64,000 bases of DNA, from the NCBI GenBank assembly GCA_001584585.1, contig LSYV01000136.1:17355-81354 (forward strand), written 5' to 3'. The notes beneath the pieces were generated by a model that was not told the origin of the DNA, did no database searches, and saw only the letters and a list, made by a program, of their open reading frames with translations. Made by a program: the position numbers and the translations under genes. Below are positions 38,015 to 47,400 of the stretch, piece after piece. Origin of the DNA: Gonium pectorale (lineage: Eukaryota > Chlorophyta > Chlorophyceae > Chlamydomonadales > Volvocaceae). The number at the start of each line of letters is the position of its first letter. Positions within the stretch are counted from its first letter, which is position 1.

Positions 38015-39608
38015 CAATGGCGATAACATCGCCAGAACTGGTGTGCAAGGCCCTCTTTAAACGAAAGCATCAAACTGATGAGGCAGCTGCCTCTGCAGCG
38101 CCTCTGTCGACGTGCACACCCCTGCACACCCGGGGGTACTTTGGGAAGGCGTCTGCCACTGCGTCTGCCACCTTTATGCTACTGCCCGTGACCCGCAGGA
38201 CCGAAGCACCCGGGCCCCATCGCAGCGCCTGCACCGCGCCGCACCGGCTGTAGCAGCGCCGCGCTCTCCCGACCGCAGCGGTGCACCGACAGAACCTAAC
38301 ACAGCCAGCGCTTTGTGCACGAAGCCGTACAGGACGGCGCGGCGCCGAGGAGGCCCCAGCCGCTGGTATGAACGAATCAAATGCGATCGCGGCGGCAGCG
38401 ATGGCCGCGTCGTGGTGTCCCCAGCGGCTGGCTCCGCGGCAGCATCAGCAAGTGGTGGCCGGCCACTTGCAGTGGCCGGCCATGAGACGCGGACGTTGGG
38501 GACGCAATGCCGCGCTGGCGACGCAAGCTGTAGGTGCAGCTGCGTGTCCCTTGCCGACTCCACGACCGACCTCACGCCTCCAACGACCGCAAGCTCAGCG
38601 ACTGTGACGTAATGGCCGAAGCGGCGACACCACCTACCGCGCAGACCGTCATACATTCTTCCATCGTGTATGCGCTTCGGCGTTCGCTACGTGACCCGTT
38701 TCCCTTCTTCACTACCACCTGCCGCGCGCCCCCGGTCCTTCTGTGCCTGGACGGAAGAAACATCCCTCCAGCTACCTTGTTTTGCAGGGGCGGCACGGGC
38801 GCTGGCTGTGGCTCGGTCGCCCACCCCACGGGGCGGTATTGGTACCGGAGTCTGGCAGGCGTCACCGTCTCCGCCTGAGGCCTCTGCGCAGTCAGCATCC
38901 CCGTGCTCCGCACCGTCAGCCCAGGCCCCGCCAGCCGTTGTGCCAGCAGGCAAGGTAGCCGCACGATCAGCCTCCAGGGAGGCGCCAGCCGACCTACCCG
39001 CGAGTTCAGCACCTCAGCAGGCGACACCTTCGGCACAGACCCGTCAGCAGCAGCAGCACCGGCAGCCCCACGCGTCGCAGCGGCCAAAGCAAGGGAAGCA
39101 GCTCCCTCCGCCATTATTGCCGTCAACGTCCGGACCAATTGCCCTCCCACCGCCCTGTTTGGGTGCGATGTCGTCAGTCGCGGCGGAGGCCTCGCGCTCA
39201 GTCACAGGGTGCACGCTGAGTTTGGTGGTTGGGCTTGGGGTTCGGAGGGTGTGGTTGGTTTTCAGTGGTGGTTGTTGCGGGGTGGTGCGTTCTGGGTTTT
39301 TGGAGGTGCGGTTCCCTTCATGGGGCAGGTGCCTTTTGCTGCTCTGATTCGGAGGGTCGCAGGGGGGGCAGGGGTTCGGATTGCCGGCTTTTGCTAGGGG
39401 ACGGGATTGGTTTGCTGCCTGTGCTCCGCGGGTCCTTTCGGTCTGTTTCCTTCCTGTCCTGGTGGATCGGCTGCCCTAGTGGGTCAGCTCCTCCTTTCCT
39501 TTGTTTTCGTCATCTTGCCTTCCTGTTCTGTGGTCTTTAGGTGCAGGGCTCCTTCTCTTCTTGTGTGCGCCGTAGGTGTTTGGTCTTGGCTGACGTGGTG
39601 CGCTGTAG

Positions 39609-39704
39609 TTAGGGCAGGTTTTCGGTGGTTCTCGTCACGGGAGGGCTGCCTGTCCCTCCCGTTGTCGGTGCCCTTTCTCGCCTCTCCGCCTGTAACCTTT
39701 CCAT
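39609..39704 (+). repeat. R2 repeat, copy 2
   Basis: Same order as 24113-24211: GGCAGGTTTTCGGTGGTTC, then the 8-bp stem CGGGAGGG/CCCTCCCG around a CTGCCTGT loop, CCCTTTCTCGCCTC and CTGTAACC. An R1 copy begins about 10 bases further on. Confidence 0.75.
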
Positions 39705-39714
39705 ATAAGATAAA

Positions 39715-39782
39715 CCCGCTCGTCCTATTGGAAACGTCGCGCCTTCAGGTGCGGATGTCCGCAGAGGCGGGCTCTCTCGTCC
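39715..39782 (+). repeat. R1 hairpin repeat, copy d
   Basis: ATTGGAAACGT, hairpin CGCGCC-TTCA-GGTGCG (one G-T pair), GGATGTCCGCAGAGGCGGGC, then TCTCTCGTC. The T-run tail is lost. It is joined directly to R2 copy 2. Confidence 0.7.
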
Positions 39783-40123
39783 GCTATAGCTTTCTCAGGA
39801 TTTGATGCTAGTCAGGCACGGTCAGGCGGTGCTTGGGGGAACAGTGGAGTCGCTGCAGGGATTTTTGCTGGGTGGCCGTAAGGGTGTCGTCTCGAGCCTT
39901 ATCCTCATGAACGCATGCAGTATATGCTCCTTGGCTTCCCTTGCAGGCTCACCCTGCAGACGGCGCTGCGCTGTGCGGGGCGGGGTGCTACAATGAGCCG
40001 TTAGGTGCACTGTTGATGTAGTGCCCCGCCCCGAATTCACACTACATGGTACTGTAAAGCTGATACCCGCGTCACCACCTGGTACGTAGCGACAGCCCCA
40101 CCGCAACGTTTGTCGTCTTTTCC

Positions 40124-40222
40124 AGGTCTGTACGTGCCTGTATCACGCCGCCCTGCGGTCAAAGGTGTGGGCTAGGCCGGCTACGCGCCCCCGGGTCTAG
40201 TAATCGCTGGCCGCCGATGGGC
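40124..40222 (+). repeat. R3 repeat, copy 2
   Basis: TCCAGGTCTGTACG at the start and ATCGCTGGCCGCCGATGG at the end match copy 1. The middle is diverged and longer. Confidence 0.5.
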
Positions 40223-40330
40223 TGGGAACTACATCCAACACCACGAGTCCACGACTGCCGGGTCTGCCGTCTCCACATCTCACGAGGTAAATTAGACGCT
40301 CCCCTACACTGGGAAGGTCCGCTTCGTCGC

Positions 40331-40370
40331 CCGCTATTGGCAACGTCGCACGCGTGTATATGACCATAAA
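40331..40370 (+). repeat. R1 repeat, copy e1 (5' half)
   Basis: CTATTGGCAACGTCGCAC, then GCGTGTATATGACCATA. This is R1 without the central loop. It faces a second R1 half (40420-40448) in inverse orientation about 50 bases away. Confidence 0.5.
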
Positions 40371-40419
40371 GATGCTGAAAAAGCAAAAAGAAGAAGGGAA
40401 GGCCACGTGTCACTTGTCA

Positions 40420-40448
40420 AAACACACCCGAAGGTGCGACGTTTCCAG
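40420..40448 (-). repeat. R1 repeat, copy e2 (inverse half)
   Basis: On the minus strand: CTGGAAACGT followed by the hairpin CGCACC-TTCG-GGTGTG, the stem being kept by an A-T pair and a G-T pair. It forms an inverted pair with copy e1. Confidence 0.55.
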
Positions 40449-40685
40449 AAGTATGCCCAAGATTGCCCAAGGCAGGGTATGGTGGGCGACGGAATCACAG
40501 CAGATGGGCCCGGGCCCACCGCTGAGGTGGCCTTCACAGTTTCTGTTAGTTTCTGTTTTAGCCACTCATCACTGTAAGGTAAATTTTGTGGGTCCTCCCT
40601 CCATCATAACCTGCAACTATGGGACACTGACTCACGGAGTGACGTGCTAAGTGGCGACGGGCCGACGGCCACTACTGCTAGACCC

Positions 40686-40798
40686 ACGTCACATGTCTTG
40701 CTCTGTACCCGCCCGGACTATTGAACACGTCGCGCCTTCGGGCGTGTATGGCCATAGAGGCGGGCTCCCTCTTCCTGTGCAGGTTTCTCTTTTTTCAC
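40686..40798 (+). repeat. R1 hairpin repeat, copy f (near full length)
   Basis: Starts CACGTCACATGTCTTGCTCT, then CCCGCCCG, CGCGCC-TTCG-GGCGTG, GGCCATAGAGGCGGGCTCC and CTGTGCAGGTTTCTC with a T-run of six. It pairs with copy b over the whole length and defines the family ends. Confidence 0.75.
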
Positions 40799-41261
40799 CC
40801 ATGATTTGGCCTGACTTGCCGTCTGAACGAGCTGCACGCCCACTACAGTAAAATTCCCCTGGCAGACAGAGTAAGAGCGCTGTAAGTGGAGGAGAGATCG
40901 GGAAGAAGGCTTCCTTCTACATTGCTGGCTTGGCCGGCTTTGGCGTGAAGAACCGTGGGTCACCGTCGTGATCACCGCCGTGAGAACCGTGGGTCGCCGC
41001 CGTGCTAGAGCTGATGTGGAGCGAGCTTATGCGTTGTTTGCACATGTCAAACCTGGAATCACACTGTTAACTTTGAATCAGGTGAGGTGTTGCCAAGATA
41101 GATATCCCAAAACGCCCACCCATCCACTCAATTGTTGTATCAATTGTAGTTGTTAATACACTATGCCTCGAATGTCTATCCAAAGCCGCGATTGTACGGT
41201 GCGCGAGTCGGCAAGTATACCAAGGAGGGCAAGACTGAAGCAGCCTTGAACACAATTCAAA

Positions 41262-42743
41262 ATGCTGAAGACTTCCACTCAGCGTGTGGCCGCGCCACAG
41301 CGCCTGCCCACTGCGGCAGTGCGCCGCGTGGTGGCTCGCTCCGCGTCAGTGGCTAGCCCGCCCGCCCCCGTGCAATTTCATCAACCGAAGCTGTCAGGCA
41401 TTTACACAGAGCAGCAGTTCAAGATGGTTATCAAAGGCCTGGTCGCCTCGGGCAAGATGCCCGCCCACTTGGAACCGGCATGGGAGTTCTTTTATGACAA
41501 TTACAAGCTAGCGGTATTGAACAGCGGCGTGGATGGTGCCGATGAGAAGCTGGTGACCCAGGTGCAGGCGTCCATCCTGGACAATGTGCTGAACCAGGCG
41601 GTGGACCCCTACACCTTCCCCTCCTTCCACTCGCGCCTCTTGGAGCCCTACAACTACTACGAGTTCGGGCAGCGCTATGTGGCGACGCTAATCGACTTCA
41701 AGAACTCCGTGCTGGGGTACCGCGAGCGTTGGGACCGTGTGCAGGAGCTGCTGGCGCAGAAGCACAACGTCGTGCTGCTTGCGAATCACCAGACGGAAGC
41801 TGACCCCGGCGTCTTTGCGCACATGCTGGCGGCGACGCACCCCAACCTGTCGACCGACGTTATCTATGTTGCCGGTGACCGCGTCGTCACTGACCCCATG
41901 TGCAAGCCCTTCTCCATGGGGCGCAACCTCTTCTGCGTGCACTCCAAGAAGCACATGGACGATATCCCCGAGCTCAAGGCGGCCAAGATGGAGACCAACC
42001 GAAAGACGCTGGTGGCCATGCAGCGCAAGCTCAACGAGGGTGGCACGCTCATCTGGATCGCTCCCAGCGGCGGCCGCGATCGCCCCAATGCCAACGACGA
42101 GTGGCTGCCCGACCGCTTCGACCCCTCCGCCGTGGAGCTGATGCGCAACCTTGTGCAGCGCGCCAAGCAGCCCGGCCACCTCATCCCTATGTCCATGTTC
42201 TCGCACCCCATGATGCCACCGCCCAAGACCCTGGAGAAGTCCATTGGCGAGCGGCGCGTCACCAACTTCACGGGCGTGGGGATCTCGTTGTGCGAGGAGC
42301 TGGACATCGCGTCCATCATCAGCGGCTCGGATGACAAGGAGGTGGGCTTGAGCACGTGTGGGAAATGGGATGCAGGGCTGGGTGTTGGGGCTGCTAGCTA
42401 GCCAAAGGAGGTCTGGTGGGCCGCTCGCCGGGTTTTCAGTCTCGGCCTTTTCGTGCCTGCATCGTGCCTTGCTCGGGCTTGATTTCCTGCACTGTGTCTT
42501 GCTCCGTGGTGCGAGCAACGCGGAATCCCCTCTCTGCGGTTTTGCAAGGCCGTCCTTACATGTTGACCTGTGCAAACGTCGCCCTCGTTGTATCCGCCCT
42601 CGCAGACCCAGCAGAAGGCACTTGCGACGGCTGCGCACACGGCGGTCACGGAGTCGTACGTGATGATGGAGAAGGCGATCAAGGACCCTGCCTTCCGGGC
42701 CACCCGGCCGGAGTTCAGCCAGCCCTGGGCCAAGAGCGCTTAA
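41262..42743 (+). CDS. ATS1: Plastid glycerol-3-phosphate acyltransferase (soluble, ATS1/PLSB type), 2 exons
   Basis: Transfers an acyl group from acyl-ACP to the sn-1 position of glycerol-3-phosphate in the chloroplast stroma, the first step of plastid glycerolipid synthesis. Exons 41262-42341 and 42606-42743 join in phase 0 into 405 residues. The catalytic HxxxxD motif is H176-QTEA-D181 in LLANHQTEADPG. The glycerophosphate-binding motif is IWIAPSGGRDR (264-274). VYVAGDRVVTDP, SHPMMPPP and the N-terminal four-helix region (KMVIKGLVASGKMPAHLEPAWEFFY) are typical of the chloroplast enzyme. Residues 1-40 are Arg/Ala/Ser-rich, a likely transit peptide. An in-frame TGA 15 bases upstream fixes the ATG at 41262. 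Exon 1 is unusually long and uninterrupted for this window. Confidence 0.96.
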
Positions 42744-43384
42744 GGAGGGATAAACGCAAGTCCGTTCCGTATGGGTTTTGGGGTGGGGTCGTAGTATGGG
42801 ACTTGGGGCTTAGTCGACACCGATGTGATGGATGGGTTTGGGAAACCGTCTGCTTTGCGGTGTCTTGGTCAGAAACAATGCACCCAGCGTACGGAAGGAA
42901 TCCAGGCGAAGCTCGCATTACGACAATCGAAGATTGTGTTGGGAGCAGTACGGTAGCAGGAGCGTGTAGCTGTCAATCTTGGCGCTGCAAGCATGCTTCA
43001 TGCAAGTAGCTTGCCCTTTGTACGGACGATGTGTTATCAACGGGCAATTAGGCTGGGCCAACTTTGCAGGTCCGCGCGCGGCACTTTGCGCCGTTGGCAA
43101 TGCCGACCCCCTTTTCTATACCGAAATGAAGATTACGGCTGCCAAGATATGCAGGCATTCACTACATTCACCCATGAGCGACGAAGGGGTATGTGGGCGC
43201 TTCTGGGGAGTGGCGGGGAGCGCGTGTGGTTCTGCTTGCTATGTGAGTCCTGAGTGAAACTGACACGTCATTTGTTACACGTTGCTGAAGATAATCCGAA
43301 GAATTCAGTCCTCCTTGTTGGCGCCCGTTGTGCGTCCGGTGCTTGGCGCTTGCGGTCCTGTTCGCTGCGGATGCCGGAGCAAGT

Positions 43385-43389
43385 TGTAA
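43385..43389 (+). terminator. Probable TGTAA poly(A) signal of GPAT
   Basis: TGTAA on the plus strand about 640 bases after the GPAT stop. Confidence 0.5.
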
Positions 43390-43929
43390 GTTGCTGTCCG
43401 TAGATCCTCTGATGGTTGAGAACATGTTGCCATGTTTGGCCGGGTCACGTCAGCACAGCAAGCACGCGCGTAACCCATGCCAGTGCCAGGTGCCAGGCTG
43501 TTGCTGCCGGGACACGCCACGTGACGGGAATGTTACTGTCCGCGTTCCCTGATACTTGACACCGTCGCGACCGGCACGCCTCACCGTGCAACCGGGAGGC
43601 GCTGATGCTGAGCCGTCCGCAAGTCCACCCGAGCCCACGCCTGCTTTTGCCGCGTACTCAGCAACGCCAAACCCGCCACTTTGGGTTTTCGGCCTGGATG
43701 ATGCAATGCAACGGTGGTGAGGGACGGAATGCGGTGACACCCTGCAGAAAGATCCCTGCCTTACCGTGAGGCCTTGCCTCGCCAGTAACGTAGCGTAACC
43801 CACTCCTTCTTGAACCACTTCAGGTAGCCATACTGGTGAAGCAGTCCAATTAGGAAAGGAAGTAAAAGATGTAGAGGAACGCAGACGGGGCCAAGACAGA
43901 TTATCATTGAGTGACCGTCGTAGGATTAG

Positions 43930-43934
43930 TTACA
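43930..43934 (-). terminator. Probable TGTAA poly(A) signal of SAC3
   Basis: TTACA on plus reads TGTAA on minus, about 550 bases after the SAC3 stop at 44481. Confidence 0.5.
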
Positions 43935-44480
43935 ATAAAGACTCTACAAATTTCAAAAGTGAAGGACTTGAGGCGCGAAGCCAACAAGACTTTGTTTGCA
44001 GGCCTCTCCTAGCGAGCGTCCTACATTCAGGCTGGTCAGGCCTATATCTCACGGTCCTCACACAAGGAATCCAGGAATAGCTAGGTGGTACGAATGAAAA
44101 TCCAAACCCAAGCCGTGCCAATTCCCAGGGGTACACACGTGACATAGCCATGCCTATCCAGTCCATTGAAGCCGTAGAGACATCAGTAGTCACAGGGCTC
44201 CTTATGGTCTTGACCCTCGGCTGCGCCAGCTGCTGACTGCGACCAACCCTGCTTGGCTCCCAATCAGTGGCAGGGCAGCTGCCCGCGACGGATGGACTCC
44301 TTATCTGACGCGAAGAGAGTGACCCCAGTTAATCTGGTTATGTCCTCCTTGAGAAACCCCTTAATGGTTAACCCCTTTCAGGAACATACGGCGGCCTTGC
44401 ACTCCCTTGAACAAGATACGCCGGATTGACAGGCCACAAATGCCAAAAGCAGGAGGCGAGGCTCCTCGCACCTCTTTTGG

Positions 44481-47400
44481 TCAGGGCTGCCGGGACAATA
44501 CCGCACGCAGGTTCTGCAGGGCACGGCACATCTGCCATCAGGCACCAGTTCAAGGCGAGTAGTCCCGGGCACTAAGGGTAAGCGGCATCCCGAACCGCTG
44601 GAAAGCTAAGTACGCAGGTCCAGGTCCAGGTGTTCAGTACGGCATCATGGCAGAGCACCATACGAACTCACCTGCAAAGCCTCAATCGCTGCTCGCTTGG
44701 CGGCACAGCCCTCTGGGGGCGCCTCGCGCCGCTCCTGTCCGCCGACAGCCCATCCCGCCGACGCAGGTGTTTTGGTGCCCGCGAACCCAGCGGACGCGAG
44801 CCCGGGATGGGCCGCCCAGTCGTCCCGCTGGACCGACGCGGCGCCCGCGCCCGCCACGGGTGTGTCCATCGCATCCGCCATCAGCATGGCGTATCGGTGG
44901 GACCCCGATGGCGAGGCGGTCGACGGGTGTGAGACCGCAGCGCTGGCGTAGCCCTGCGCGGGAGTCGTCGCCAGAGACCGTGGGACTGGGGTCGGCCCGG
45001 CGACCGGCCCGNNNNNNNNNNNNNNNNNNNNCGGTCGGACCGGGCCGCCGGGCCGACCGTCCCGCGCCGGGCCCCGGCCGACCGGCCCCGACCGTCCGCG
45101 ACGCCGACGAACGCGAGCGACGGACGCCGCCCGCTCGCCGCCGCAGCGCCCGGCGACGGCGCTGCCCAGCTCGCCTTGAAGCCCAGCTCGGGCGTCCCCA
45201 GCGCTAGTAGCCCCGGGGCCGGCGGCGCGGGGCCTGGCAGGCCGGCGTTGGCAGGGGCTGCGCTCAGGGACGCGAAGCGGCGCAGGCCGCCTGGCGCGGG
45301 CCGCAGCGAGGCCAGCAACATGGCCTGGCGCCGCACCGCCAGGGTTGCGGCCCAGGTGGCCACGTGGCCGTTGAGGGCGGGCAGCATGGCGGAGCCGCCC
45401 GGGAGGCCGGCCAGCGGGGGCGCGGGGGGCGGCAGGCGCAGCGTCCGCAGCGCTTCTAGCGCGTCCCGAACCCGGTGAGGCGCCCAGCAGGCGGGTGCGG
45501 CCTCCTCGTCAGACGGCGATATCTGCGAGCGGGGCAAACCGCGCATAAATGGTTACGACGGCACGTGCGCACCACTTCCGCGCATGGAGACGTTGTTATC
45601 AGCGTGTGGCGGACGACAGCGGCGTCGATGTGGGCTCCCGGGCTGAGGAACAAGCTCCGGCTCAGCGCTGCGGCCGCGCAAGCAAAGCCCCCACGCTCAG
45701 GGATTGCCAATCCTGGACCCGCCTGCACAGTAGCGAGTCACGTCAGCATCCGCGCGACCTGTGGCGGCCCCCTCACCTCACCTCGGGAGCCGGCAGCCCC
45801 CAGCGCGCGGACGGCGAGGTGGCCGTGGCGCGGACCGCCGCCTCGAATGCGCCAACCAGCTGGTTGAACGCCGCCACGGTGGCCGCCTGCGTGGCGCCGC
45901 CGGGCCCCTGCGTGTCCATCTCGGTCACCACCTCACCCACCGCCTCCACCGCCAGCCGCTCCAGGTCCACCGGCACCACCTGTTGGGCCGGCCGTTGGGC
46001 AGCGTCCGTCACGGTCGCATCTGATACGGCAGGTAGGCGGCATTGGGAGCTAGGCCGCAGCAGCCGAAACAAATCTCAGCGCGCGGCACTCGCGCCGAGG
46101 GTCCGTACCGCGGTCGTGGACATCGGTGCGTGCTTCCTTTCCGCCGTTGCGTCCGGGCTGCCATTACCTGCTCGTGCAAGGGGGCGCGCTCGGCCATGTA
46201 CGCCAGCGCCTCCTGCAGCGCCGCGTGCGGGTTCCCCGCCAGCGACGCCACGTGCATCTGGCCGCCCGTGCCCACCGTGGCCGCCAGCGCGGGGGGCCAG
46301 GACTGCGAGGCGGTGGCCTGCAGGTGCGTGCGGACGGCATCGGCTGCGTCGCCCTCCGCCAGCGTCAGCACGCACACGGGCGGGGCCTCCTGCGGCCGCA
46401 ACTGCTGCAGCGACGGCAGGTACGACAGCACCGTACGCAGGCGCTCCCAGCTGCGGATCGGGGGAGGAACGGGCCAGAGGCCGAAGGCCCTGTGAAGGAC
46501 AACGGGCGCGTGACGCCCGGGGATTTCGAGTGCATGTAGGCCAAACCCGCCCCCAGGCATGTTCTCAGAACCGGCTGGGAAAGGCACGGCGCCTCAACCG
46601 CCGCAGCTCTATCACGGCGTCAGCGCACCTGCTCGCCAGGTCCTGGCCCGCCTCTGCCGCTGCCTGCTGCAGCGAAGCGCCCGCCGTCAGCGCCGCCGCG
46701 AACTCCCGCCCGTCCACCAGCAGCAGCACCCCGCTGCACGCAGCCAGCGTGGACGCCACCCCCGAGCCGCCCGGGGCCCCGCCCCCGCCCGCCGCGTCGC
46801 AGGCGGCGCCCATGGGGCTGCCGAACCCGCCTGCTGCCGCGGCGTGCGCCGCCAGCCGCTCCGCGCTCACGTCCTGCACCGCCATCGTGAAGCCCCAGGT
46901 GCTGCCGCCGCCGTCGGAGCCGCGGGCCGCCTGCACCGTCAGCAGCTCGCCCGCAGCCGACTGGCGGACCGGACGGGGGCTGGCATCAAAGCCGCCCGAC
47001 AGGCTGTCGCGCAGCCACGCGGCGGCCTCGAGCTGCGAGGGCCCCAGGTGGGCGGCGCGACGTCAGTCGCCAGCGCACCGTCCTAAACAAGCATGAGCTG
47101 ATGTCACACCTCGACGTGTACTGGCGGGAAGGTAGCGTCCTAAATTTTGGTTTCGCGCACACTCCTCCACACTTTTCCTTTTCAACACTCCGCCTGTCTT
47201 ACTTGGTGGGGGCTGATGCAGGTGGCCTCCTCCTCCAGCTTGCCGCTCATGAGGACCAGCTTCCAAAACACCTGCCGCACGGGCGACTGAGCAGCGCCGG
47301 CCTCCCCGGGCCAGCCTGCGCCTGCGTTTGCAAAGCCCGGCCGCGCCTGCCCCGAAAGCGCCCGGTACAGGGCCGGCACCACCGCCGCCGCTACCTCGAT

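Larger units (their letters stand above)
36053..41261. other. Gene-poor, repeat-rich region
   Basis: More than 5 kb between the RPP2 start and the GPAT start. It contains a 117-bp tandem duplication (36607-36840), R3 copies (37729-37810, 40124-40222), R1 copies (37941-38014, 39715-39782, 40331-40370, 40420-40448, 40686-40798), an R2 copy (39609-39704) and a G/T-skewed stretch (about 39200-39560). Open frames of 100-247 codons exist (for example minus strand 37608-36865) but match nothing I know and lack splice partners. The stretch looks like layered, decayed transposable-element sequence. Confidence 0.6.
42744..44480. other. Intergenic region between convergent GPAT and SAC3 genes
   Basis: This is 3' UTR territory with TGTAA signals on plus (43385-43389) and minus (43930-43934), leaving about 540 bases between transcript ends. 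No coding exon was recognised. Confidence 0.6.

Noticed and set aside
41688..42638. 316-codon open frame on minus strand
   Set aside because: Antisense to the GPAT catalytic region, where the plus-strand protein is unmistakable.
45549..47096. 515-codon open frame on plus strand
   Set aside because: It is antisense to SAC3 exons 22-25, whose phases and homology are consistent. Long antisense frames are normal in GC-rich coding DNA.
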